In this document: positions 52,992 through 60,601 of the stretch, one piece after another
How the letters are laid out: each line of letters starts with the position of its first letter
How positions within the stretch are numbered: the stretch's first letter is position 1
From: Halolactibacillus alkaliphilus
Lineage (GTDB): Bacteria; Bacillota; Bacilli; Bacillales; Amphibacillaceae
Reading direction: 5' to 3'
Length of the DNA stretch: 64,000 bases
NCBI RefSeq assembly: GCF_900115465.1
Contig: NZ_FOWN01000006.1
Coordinates: 62,001 to 126,000, forward strand
The notes under the pieces: model-generated
The model's database searches: none
What the model saw: only the letters and a program-made list of their open reading frames with translations
Told to the model about the DNA's origin: nothing
Program-made: the position numbers and the translations under genes

Positions 52992-55655
52992 ATTGTAGCT
53001 TTTTCTTTTATAGATGATCATACATCCAGTAACTATAAATAGTAGACCTACAATAAGCCACTGATAGATCGCTGTTGCTGTGTCAGGTAAAGTTTCACCA
53101 GACACGAAAGTATCATCTAATGATGGGACTTGATCGGATTCACCCGGTGTATTTTGATCGGGATGTTGTGGTTTATCGCCCGATAATATTGGCGGTGCCG
53201 ATTCTTCTTGGTCGTTCTCTTCTGTTTTTGAATCGTCTGCCACATCACTATCTTCTGTGTTCTCTGAATCATTTTGATCCTCTTCCTCAGGTAATGGCAT
53301 TCTTTCCAAGTTAGCCATCGCAAGGTCTAATGCCTCTACTAACTGCATCAACTCTTGTTCTGTCGTAATACTATCCAATTGGGACTCAATCATGTCAATC
53401 GCATCATTTAGCGCATTAAATGTTGCAACAGTGTAGTTATTGTCCGCGTTAGATATGCTTTTTGCTTCATCTAATCGTTCCAACAAGACGGTTTTATCTA
53501 CTGGTGTTTCAATGACGATTTCTTCTAGTTGATCTATGGCTTCTTGTAATAACACCACTTGTTCATCAATCATGTGTTGCGTCACGTAATCTTTTTCAAA
53601 CAATGCTTTTGACTTTTGAAGTTCCGATAAGAAATGATCAACAGATGCTTCTGTGTAACGCTCACGTTCTAACTGATCTGCTTCATTTATAACTAAATCT
53701 AAAACGTCCCAATCAAGAATAACATCATGGTCAGCAAATGAAAGTTCACGCATCGCCAGTTTATTCGCCCAACGTAAACCGACGTCTGTTAAAATCATTT
53801 TCACTTGTGTTGTCTTTGGTACGTTAACGTCAACGACAAGTGTTTCCCCGCGTTCACTATTCCCAGCGCTTGTCCAAGGTACAGTGTATTCCTCTTCTAA
53901 CTCTACCCATTGTTCTAAGTGGTCATCATAGACTGCTAACTTGAAAGCTTTTATGCCTTGATCGTTTCCATAGTTTGTTGATAACTCAATTGAGTGAAGC
54001 TGTACTAACTGTTCAAAGTTATACGTAATGCTCACTTCTTTATCTTCAGGCAATGTACCAGACGCAAAAACAAATTCTCCACTATTACTTTCATAATTAC
54101 CATTGAATAGTTTTGCGAGCTCATTTTGATTGTTGTGCATCCCTAAATTTATACTACTATATGGTGGTTTAGGTGGTGCTTCTGTCACGTCTATTGTTAG
54201 AATCGCCTCTGTTAAACCAGGTGTCGTTTCTTTTAAATTCACAAGCTGCCCACGTTTTTCTAACCCTTGACCACGATTAAGTTGATCTAAGTCACTTTCA
54301 GTAATCGGTGCCCACTTCACAAACTCTTGTGTTATGACTCCGTCGTTCCATACTACATCGACATAAGAAAGCGTATTAGGTAAGTTCGGTTCCGTATACG
54401 TTGTGCCTTCTTCTCCTAAAACAGCGGAAGTATACGTTGTAAGTGCTGCTTCTCCTTCTACAACTGAAACAGTGGAAGGCTTAATTTCGGTAATGTTTAA
54501 CTCACTCGCTGGAAGGGCAGTGTAACCTTCAGGAATTTTTTTATACACACGAACGTAATCTATATCAAAACTATTTGGATAAGGCATCCATTCCCATGGG
54601 CCTGTCCAGCCTCCGGCTCTCTTTTCATACAATGAGAAGAGCTGAATCATTGGGTAATCGATCTTTGTGTTAATGGATCCAAGCTCCTTACCATCCACAT
54701 AAAACACGAGGCGGTCTGGGTGCTCACCAGATCCGGTTCCTTCTTGCCAGTCAAAGCCATAGGTATGCCATTCATGATGAAAATCAGCTGTCGTATCTCT
54801 ATAGGTACTAGCCCCTCCGCTAAATGGGTTTGAAGGATCATTCCAAGCATGAAAAGCTCGCGGAACACCATGTTTATCATTTCCTAATACTTCGAATATA
54901 TCAATCTCCGCTGAATGCTCTGGTCGGTCTTCAAAACCAACTAACCACCACGCAGAGTGTCGCGAAGAACCAGGTTGAGTTTTAGCACGAATTTCATAGT
55001 AACCGTATTGATTTATATGGGTAATTTCCGTTTCAACCGGATTTCTCACCTCATTATTTCTATTCCAATTATGTAACGCATTTCGGTTACCAGTTGTAAA
55101 TCCGCTAACGACTGTTTGTCCATCATACTCCTCAGCCCATGGGCGTGTCTCCTCAAAAATTTGTAAAGACATCACACCGTCTTCCAACGTATACGTTGGC
55201 TTTGCTAAAGCAGGTTCTCTCGTCCATGATGACAGGTATTTGTCTACCCAAAGTTGACTATTTAGTGTTCCATCACTATTATCAAACTCATCTTGAAAAA
55301 TTAAACGATAACCTTCTTTATTTACTGGACTTGGTGGTGTATGATTCCCCCACTTTGCCGTCAGGTGAAGATCTTGAGTAATGGTTAGTGGCAGGTACAA
55401 TTCATAGTTTTGTGCCTCACCATAAAACCAGCCTAAAAAATCATAAGTATCCTTTGTTAAATCAGTAAAAGGGACAAGGGCTTCTGTCAATGATTCTCCT
55501 TGGTTGACAGTGACCTCAACAATGTCACCGCCATTATTCGGATCAAATGTGACCGTTGCTGTAGCTTCATCGGCTGAAACCGACTGCATCGTCCAAGTCA
55601 TAAATAAAAAAAGTATTGCTATAAGTGATAAAGTAATGCGTTGTCTACGTATCAT
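52989..55655 (-). CDS. Wall-anchored multidomain GH16 endo-glycanase
   Basis: Exported 888-residue protein. Signal peptide 1-28. An InlB-type repeat (about 33-102, VTFDPNNGG and FLGWFYG, ending TAKWG) is followed by a GH16 domain (about 115-373) with catalytic motif EIDIFE at 250-255 (nucleophile E250, acid/base E255). A bacterial-Ig-like region (380-492), an F5/8-type sugar-binding module (about 500-645) and two helical FIVAR-like segments (650-790) follow. A Glu/Asp/Ser linker leads to LPDTA at 856-860, a hydrophobic helix and a basic tail, that is a sortase signal with A in place of G. Target is a beta-1,3-, beta-1,4- or related glucan/galactan; the window has no matching intracellular beta-glycosidase. 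Confidence 0.88.
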   Translation of the reverse strand: MIRRQRITLSLIAILFLFMTWTMQSVSADEATATVTFDPNNGGDIVEVTVNQGESLTEALVPFTDLTKDTYDFLGWFYGEAQNYELYLPLTITQDLHLTAKWGNHTPPSPVNKEGYRLIFQDEFDNSDGTLNSQLWVDKYLSSWTREPALAKPTYTLEDGVMSLQIFEETRPWAEEYDGQTVVSGFTTGNRNALHNWNRNNEVRNPVETEITHINQYGYYEIRAKTQPGSSRHSAWWLVGFEDRPEHSAEIDIFEVLGNDKHGVPRAFHAWNDPSNPFSGGASTYRDTTADFHHEWHTYGFDWQEGTGSGEHPDRLVFYVDGKELGSINTKIDYPMIQLFSLYEKRAGGWTGPWEWMPYPNSFDIDYVRVYKKIPEGYTALPASELNITEIKPSTVSVVEGEAALTTYTSAVLGEEGTTYTEPNLPNTLSYVDVVWNDGVITQEFVKWAPITESDLDQLNRGQGLEKRGQLVNLKETTPGLTEAILTIDVTEAPPKPPYSSINLGMHNNQNELAKLFNGNYESNSGEFVFASGTLPEDKEVSITYNFEQLVQLHSIELSTNYGNDQGIKAFKLAVYDDHLEQWVELEEEYTVPWTSAGNSERGETLVVDVNVPKTTQVKMILTDVGLRWANKLAMRELSFADHDVILDWDVLDLVINEADQLERERYTEASVDHFLSELQKSKALFEKDYVTQHMIDEQVVLLQEAIDQLEEIVIETPVDKTVLLERLDEAKSISNADNNYTVATFNALNDAIDMIESQLDSITTEQELMQLVEALDLAMANLERMPLPEEEDQNDSENTEDSDVADDSKTEENDQEESAPPILSGDKPQHPDQNTPGESDQVPSLDDTFVSGETLPDTATAIYQWLIVGLLFIVTGCMIIYKRKSYN

Positions 55656-55726
55656 TTTAATAAACCTCCTTGACTTCTTCTTATCTTTTAAATAGCTTTT
55701 TATAGATAAGCCATTATTTAAGCGTT

Positions 55727-55740
55727 TTCATTTTTCTATA
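55727..55740 (-). promoter_or_regulatory. cre-like box upstream of the GH16 gene
   Basis: Minus-strand TGAAAACGCTTAAA resembles the CcpA cre consensus and the box at 23852-23865. It suggests carbon-catabolite control of the GH16 enzyme. Confidence 0.6.
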
Positions 55741-55921
55741 TCCTACACTCCTTTCCTCACAGCTTATCTATCACACATCGTACCAAAGGCTTTTTAAAAG
55801 ATATATGAACAATATTAAGCGATTTCTATTAATTTATTATGCTAACTTATATTGTCTGTGACCCTCATCCATTTCAAGTAAACCACGATAATCTTACATT
55901 TAAGATAATACTCTCAAGTAA

Positions 55922-55963
55922 AAAACACCTTAAAACAGTGACATGACTGTTTTAAGGTGTTTT
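55922..55963. terminator. Terminator after the nitroreductase gene
   Basis: Perfect 18-bp stem (55922-55939 with 55946-55963), loop GACATG, ending in TTTT on either strand. Confidence 0.88.
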
Positions 55964-56001
55964 AGAAATACGTTCTATTTAATATGTTCTAAGACCCGAC
56001 T

Positions 56002-56640
56002 TCATTTCCACTCCGCAAAGACTTCTGGTGCAAGTCTAACCGATTCATATCCTGTTTCTTCGGCTTTTCCAATCGAGAGAACCATCACAGGTTCGTAGCG
56101 ATTTGGATCTAAACCAAAGGCACTGGCCAGCTTATCTTTTTCAAATCCACCAATGGGATTGGTATCATAGCCATAAGCACGCGCGACTAACATCAGTTGC
56201 ATGGCATAAAGGCTTGTATCAATTTGAACAATATCATGCATGACGCTTTTAGGTAAGCCTTCATAAAGTGGAACAATCGTGTTTAATTGATGATCGCGCA
56301 CCTCTTCTGGCATTTTTCCTTCTTGAACAGCTTGGTCATAAATGTCTTCCCCATACTCATAACACAACAAGTCGCCAAACAAAAGTAACATAGCACTCGA
56401 GGTATCATTTTGTTTTGTATTAAAACGAATAAGTGGGCGCAATGTTTGCTTTGCTTCATCACTTTCAACGACAACGACACGCCATGGCTGCATATTCACA
56501 GATGACGGAGCCTTGGCCGCTTGTCTTAATATCTCTTGCATCTCGTCTTTTGGTATTTTTACGGCCGGATCATACGCACGAATCGAGCGACGACGATCGA
56601 TGATATTATAAAAATCATTGTTTATAAAGATATGTGTCAT
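56002..56640 (-). CDS. Nitroreductase-family FMN enzyme
   Basis: NAD(P)H:flavin or nitro/quinone reductase type, cytosolic. RRRSIRAYDP, ILRQAAKAPSSVNMQPWR and ARAYGYDTNPIGGF are the FMN-binding motifs. Length 212. Single-gene unit with its own strong promoter and a palindromic operator-like site at +12, so it is probably inducible by a reactive compound. The regulator is not adjacent. Confidence 0.92.
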   Translation of the reverse strand: MTHIFINNDFYNIIDRRRSIRAYDPAVKIPKDEMQEILRQAAKAPSSVNMQPWRVVVVESDEAKQTLRPLIRFNTKQNDTSSAMLLLFGDLLCYEYGEDIYDQAVQEGKMPEEVRDHQLNTIVPLYEGLPKSVMHDIVQIDTSLYAMQLMLVARAYGYDTNPIGGFEKDKLASAFGLDPNRYEPVMVLSIGKAEETGYESVRLAPEVFAEWK

Positions 56641-56711
56641 GATTTTTTCCCCCTTTGTTGATCACACAATCAATGATAAATATGATTACTGATGCATTTT
56701 TATGATAGCCC

Positions 56712-56773
56712 TAGTCGGTACCGACTAAGGGGCTTTCTTGGCTCAATTATAAAGAGTCAGAAAAAAATGTCAA
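56712..56773 (-). promoter_or_regulatory. Nitroreductase promoter and palindromic operator
   Basis: TTGACA (56773-56768), 16-bp spacer, TATAAT (56751-56746), start near 56739. TAGTCGGTACCGACTA (56712-56727) is a perfect 16-base palindrome about 12 bases into the transcript, an ideal place for a roadblock repressor. Confidence 0.85.
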
Positions 56774-56833
56774 CGTATGTGCTTATGTCAATGACACATG
56801 ACCTAAAAGAAGGAGATAATCAGCACCACGACT

Positions 56834-56889
56834 AAAAAAGCAGTCAAACCATCCTTTAACGTGTTAAAGGATGGTTTGACTGCTTTTTT
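56834..56889. terminator. Terminator after glpX
   Basis: A 26-bp perfect stem (56834-56859 with 56864-56889) around a CGTG loop, with T runs on both strands. The stop of the leftward glpX gene is at 56929. Confidence 0.92.
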
Positions 56890-56928
56890 ATAGCGTATAA
56901 AACGAAAGAAAGTATCTACTTCTTGATT

Positions 56929-57900
56929 TTAAGAAAATGACGCTGTAGTGACGCACTCTGTGTGTGCTGGGCTATAAGCTTTAATAAGTCGACTATACTG
57001 GTCTTGACCTGAGAGTAGTAATGACTCCGTTTCAAAACCGCTCTGTCTATCTAACTTCACGCCCTGCATTAAAATACTATCGGTAATCCCTGTACCTACA
57101 AAAAGACAGTCATCACTCTTAACAAGGTCTTCGTGTTCAAGGGTCATATTGGGATCTGTTAATCCCATCATGAGGCAGCGCTGTACTTCCTCATCGGAAA
57201 TCGGTTTAAGTTTACCTTGCATTTTTCCACCTAAACACTTTAATCCAACGGCTGCGACGACGCCTTCTGGCGCACCACCTGTGCCGATAAAAAGATCTAT
57301 CCCCGTATGTTCCATCGCCGTTGCGAGTGCGTAAGTCACATCGCCCTCATCAAAAAGTTGTACCTTAGCACCGAGCGTTCGCATACGGTTAACTAGGCTT
57401 TCATGCCTTTCACGGTGCTGGATTGCCACATTTAACTCACGCACATCTTTACCTAACGCCTGACTTAAATTTAACAGGTTCGTCTCAATTGACCAGTTAA
57501 TATCAACTGCATCCTTGCCCTTTGGTCCAACAGCTAGCTTTTCCATGTACATATCCGGCGCATGAAGAAGCGCCCCTCTTGGCGCAAGTGCCAATGTAGT
57601 AAGGGCATTACTCTGATTGTTTACCGTGAGCACAGTCCCCTCAATCGGATCAACCGCAATGTCCACAGGCAGACCACCTTGTCCGAGTAACTCATTAATG
57701 TGTAACATCGGCGCTTCATCTAGCTCGCCTTCACCAATGACCACACGCGCATCAATGGGTAATTGATTAAGCCCATCACGCATAACCGTTGTCGCCGCCC
57801 CATCTGCCGCGTTTTTATCCCCGCTACCAATCCAAGGAAAACTCGCGATGGCTGCTTGTTCACTAATATGAAGTAAGGGTAAGGCCAATGTCTTTAACAC
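56929..57900 (-). CDS. glpX: Class II fructose-1,6-bisphosphatase GlpX
   Basis: Metal-dependent phosphatase of fructose-1,6-bisphosphate, possibly also of sedoheptulose-1,7-bisphosphate. WIGSGDKNAADGAA, VIGEGELDEAPML, VDPIEGT and HRERHESL are intact family motifs. Length 323. Start is GTG (57900) with AGGTG seven bases before; it overlaps the end of the RpiB-like gene by seven bases. The pair with an isomerase homologue and a divergent DeoR gene suggests a sugar-specific side pathway rather than plain gluconeogenesis, but that is inference. Confidence 0.93.
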   Translation of the reverse strand: MLKTLALPLLHISEQAAIASFPWIGSGDKNAADGAATTVMRDGLNQLPIDARVVIGEGELDEAPMLHINELLGQGGLPVDIAVDPIEGTVLTVNNQSNALTTLALAPRGALLHAPDMYMEKLAVGPKGKDAVDINWSIETNLLNLSQALGKDVRELNVAIQHRERHESLVNRMRTLGAKVQLFDEGDVTYALATAMEHTGIDLFIGTGGAPEGVVAAVGLKCLGGKMQGKLKPISDEEVQRCLMMGLTDPNMTLEHEDLVKSDDCLFVGTGITDSILMQGVKLDRQSGFETESLLLSGQDQYSRLIKAYSPAHTECVTTASFS

Positions 57901-58361
57901 GTTTTTTCACCTGTTAATAACTGTGACGTCGCAATGTCATCCAGTGATTCTATCATCACTGATGGGCTATCTGCGTTATTTTCCGTCGATAAGAACGTTA
58001 ACATGATTTCTACCGCTCGTTTCTTATCTGTTTGTCCAGCTGCTAAAACCAAAACATTCGCATCATAATCTTGAACGGCTTGTTTAGCTGCGCGTTCGTC
58101 AAAACAAAGCGCTGCGCGAATTCCTGGTAATTTATTGGCGATAATCGACATACCTATACCTGTCTCACTAATAAGAATGCCTCGATTTGCCGCTCCACTA
58201 TTTAGTGCTTCTGCGACTTTTAAAACGTCCTCTTCAAATGGTTTTGACGTTTTTTCTACACAGCCCATGTCAGAGACGTCAAAGCCGGTTGGTCTTAAAT
58301 AGCGTTTCATTTCACGTTTATATAAAAATCCTTGGTCGTCACTTGCGATGGCGATCATCAT
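57894..58361 (-). CDS. RpiB/LacAB-family sugar-phosphate isomerase homologue, active site altered
   Basis: Fold of ribose-5-phosphate isomerase B: ASDDQGF start, ISETGIGMSIIANKLPGIRAA, DANVLVLAAG. Compared with E. coli RpiB, C66 is S65 here, followed by Glu in place of Gly (ISETG for ICGTG), H10 is D9, and H99 is F87. So the usual catalytic residues are missing although the phosphate-binding TGIGMSI is kept. It may act on a different sugar phosphate, perhaps like LacA-type or tetrose isomerases, or be a non-catalytic member. Length 155. Operon with glpX, divergent from deoR, beside the four-site array. Confidence 0.8.
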   Translation of the reverse strand: MMIAIASDDQGFLYKREMKRYLRPTGFDVSDMGCVEKTSKPFEEDVLKVAEALNSGAANRGILISETGIGMSIIANKLPGIRAALCFDERAAKQAVQDYDANVLVLAAGQTDKKRAVEIMLTFLSTENNADSPSVMIESLDDIATSQLLTGEKTC

Positions 58362-58374
58362 ATGATATTACCTT

Positions 58375-58486
58375 CTTTCGTTTGATTTCGTTTTATAATT
58401 AAAATATAACACGTACTTTCGATTGTGTAAATATATTTTTCTTTTACTTTCGATTTTAACTATTAAACAATCGTTTGCTTTCGTTT
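58375..58486. promoter_or_regulatory. Operator-like array, 31-bp period, between rpiB-like and deoR genes
   Basis: [AC]TTTCG[AT]TT motifs start at 58385, 58416, 58447 and 58478, exactly 31 bp apart (three helical turns); another lies at 58375, one turn before. DeoR proteins often bind such T-rich direct repeats. On the minus strand TTACAC-16-TATATT (about 58431-58405) is a possible rpiB promoter inside the array. Confidence 0.75.
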
Positions 58487-58530
58487 AAAGGATTATTCAT
58501 GTTAAAATGAAAGAAACATCTGTCAATGAC

Positions 58531-58560
58531 TTCATTTCCCAGTCAACATAGTGGTATAAT
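58531..58560 (+). promoter_or_regulatory. deoR gene promoter
   Basis: TTCATT (58531-58536), 18-bp spacer, extended -10 TGGTATAAT ending at 58560. Start near 58567, leaving a leader of about 77 bases before the ATG at 58644. Confidence 0.6.
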
Positions 58561-58643
58561 GAAACTGATGATCAACTAATACAGACGAAACATATAACCA
58601 ATAAATACATGGACCGTCAGGTACATTGTTAAGAGGTGAGAAA

Positions 58644-59420
58644 ATGACCAAACGATTTACAAAAGAGCGCCGTGAACATATCCATCATTTATTGACGGAG
58701 AGAAAACGCATTACTGTTAAGCAACTTTCTGAAGAGCTGGATGTTTCTGAAGTGACTTTACGTACAGACTTAAAAGAGATGGAGAAAGTTGGGCTACTTA
58801 CACGGACACATGGTGGCGCTATTATGAATGAACCAACGACAGCTACGGGCAGCTTTAAAAAGCGCTCGCAAACAAACTTAAAAGAAAAGAAAATTATAGC
58901 TCAACGCGCACTGTCATTAATTGAAGATAAAAGTTGTATTCTTCTTGACGCAAGTACGACCGCATTAGAACTAGCCAAAGAAATGAAAAAACTCAATATG
59001 AAATTAACGATCATGACAAACGGGATGTCAAGCGCGATTGAATTAAAAGAAAATCCTTATTTTAATGTTATTTTAATAGGAGGGATTTTAAGGCCGGGGT
59101 CGATGGCGTTAGAAGGTTCCGTAGGCATCCAAACAATGGATATGTTAAACAGCATTGATTTATTATTTACATCATCAAGTGGCTTCTCAGTTGAAAGTGG
59201 ACTTACTGATTTTAACTTTTATGAAACCGATTTAAAGAAAAATATGGTTAGTCGCGCCAAACATGTCGTCGCTTTGATTGATCACTCTAAATTTAACACG
59301 AACTCTATTTCTAGTTTCGCACGACTGTCTGATATTGATACACTAATTACCGATCACGCAGTTGAAATAGAGATTGCCAAGCAAATAACTGCTCATGACG
59401 TCCGATTAATTGATCGTTGA
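58644..59420 (+). CDS. DeoR-family transcriptional regulator
   Basis: N-terminal helix-turn-helix (RITVKQLSEELDVSEVTLRTDLKEM, about 22-46 in part) and C-terminal sugar-phosphate-sensing domain (LLDASTTALELAKEM, SSSGFSVESGLTDF). Typical length 258. A TTG at 58626 opens the frame, but AGAGGTGAG favours the ATG at 58644. It is divergent from the rpiB-like and glpX genes, and the 31-bp array between them is its probable operator. The stop codon TGA (59418-59420) lies inside the first bases of repeat copy C. Effector is probably a phosphorylated sugar from that pathway. Confidence 0.92.
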   Translation: MTKRFTKERREHIHHLLTERKRITVKQLSEELDVSEVTLRTDLKEMEKVGLLTRTHGGAIMNEPTTATGSFKKRSQTNLKEKKIIAQRALSLIEDKSCILLDASTTALELAKEMKKLNMKLTIMTNGMSSAIELKENPYFNVILIGGILRPGSMALEGSVGIQTMDMLNSIDLLFTSSSGFSVESGLTDFNFYETDLKKNMVSRAKHVVALIDHSKFNTNSISSFARLSDIDTLITDHAVEIEIAKQITAHDVRLIDR

Positions 59421-59485
59421 ACTACCCCCACCTAACATTCTCACGAATGTTTGAGGAAGGTGTCTTCTCGCTCTAAAACGATAAA
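59416..59485 (+). repeat. Dispersed 70-bp hairpin repeat, copy C (IS200/IS605-end-like)
   Basis: About 94% identical to copy A by eye, over the same 70 bases from GTTGAACTACCCC to CTCTAAAACGATAAA. The first bases provide the deoR stop codon, so the repeat was inserted at, or has replaced, the end of that gene. A terminator follows immediately. Confidence 0.75.
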
Positions 59486-59526
59486 CCTGACAACGTATTG
59501 GATATGATTCAAAAGTTGTCAGGTTT
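59483..59526. terminator. Terminator between deoR and the RpiR gene
   Basis: AAACCTGACAAC (59483-59494) pairs perfectly with GTTGTCAGGTTT (59515-59526), followed by ATTTTTT on the plus strand. Confidence 0.88.
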
Positions 59527-59563
59527 ATTTTTTAAAAACAACACTGATATTTAGGATAGATTG

Positions 59564-60409
59564 TTACACATTTAAAGCGTGCACAATTTTTTTCTCACTA
59601 AGATAGCTTGACAGCATATCTAATGTCTTATGATAGTTTAATGCGTTCTCTTCATCTTCCATAAGTAAAGCTGTTAAACTGTCAATGACATAAATAACGG
59701 AGAGTTGTGTATTTAAGACACGGTCTTTAAGTAGCCCATCGACATGGTGTGTATAAATGACTTCAGCAGATAGCGTTGTTAAAGCTGTTTTTTCATAATT
59801 TGTTAAGGAAACAATCGCAGCATTATTTTTATGCGCTAATTTAGCCGCTTCTACAATTTCTAGCGTCTGACCTGAAGCTGAAATAGCTATAACAACATCT
59901 TCACTTGTCAAAGTAGATGCTCTTAGTACCATGGAATGAGCATCTAAAAAAGTATCTACTGATTTCCCCATCCGCCGCAACCTTAATTTAAACTCTTCTC
60001 CTGACAAACCAGAACTACCTATACAAAATATGCTGATTGACTTTGCCTGATTAAGTCTATCCACTACACGCTGATAGTTCTCTATCGTTTGGAGAGTACT
60101 AGTGGCTATTAGCACCTCATTGTACGTTTGTTGGACTTGGTATAACACATCATCAGGGCGTTCGTCTTTTTTCACTGCATCTCTCAACGAAATTTTAAGC
60201 TCCACAAACGAAGCCATACCCACCTTATGACTAAAGCGAGTCACTGTTGCGACAGAAACAGCAGCTTTTTCTGCCAACTCTCTAATATCCATATTAGAAA
60301 CATGTGAATAATGTTCTAATAAATAATCAGCAACCCGCTTCTCTGATTTACTTAGTTTTTGATATTTTAATTGAATCACTTTTAATACAGAAGCCATACC
60401 ATTCCACAT
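59564..60409 (-). CDS. RpiR-family transcriptional regulator
   Basis: HTH (AAVSVATVTRFSHKVG) and SIS domain (ISIFCIGSSGLSGEEFKLRL, VIAISASGQTLEI). Strongly similar to the RpiR at 20588. Length 281 from 60409; an ATG at 60397 (277 residues) is also possible because neither start has a strong ribosome site. Positioned after the DUF4127 gene on the same strand, and may control that unit or a distant sugar operon. Confidence 0.88.
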   Translation of the reverse strand: MWNGMASVLKVIQLKYQKLSKSEKRVADYLLEHYSHVSNMDIRELAEKAAVSVATVTRFSHKVGMASFVELKISLRDAVKKDERPDDVLYQVQQTYNEVLIATSTLQTIENYQRVVDRLNQAKSISIFCIGSSGLSGEEFKLRLRRMGKSVDTFLDAHSMVLRASTLTSEDVVIAISASGQTLEIVEAAKLAHKNNAAIVSLTNYEKTALTTLSAEVIYTHHVDGLLKDRVLNTQLSVIYVIDSLTALLMEDEENALNYHKTLDMLSSYLSEKKIVHALNV

Positions 60410-60601
60410 TCTTTCATAAGTTTTATATCCGTCTTGTCTAGATCAACACTAGAATTACTTTTTACACAGTATAACCACTGGAAAACAGGAAAAAGGTATA
60501 CAGGCAACTAGGATAGTCAAAATGAAACGCATCTTGCTCCGAAGTTGCCCCACACCCTAAATGTCACTACTTTTTAAAACCTTACTTTCTCCTCAACTTG
60601 T

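Larger units (their letters stand above)
55656..56001. other. Intergenic stretch between the GH16 and nitroreductase genes
   Basis: Contains the GH16 promoter region with a cre-like box (55727-55740) and the nitroreductase terminator (55922-55963). Nothing else is recognised. Confidence 0.5.
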
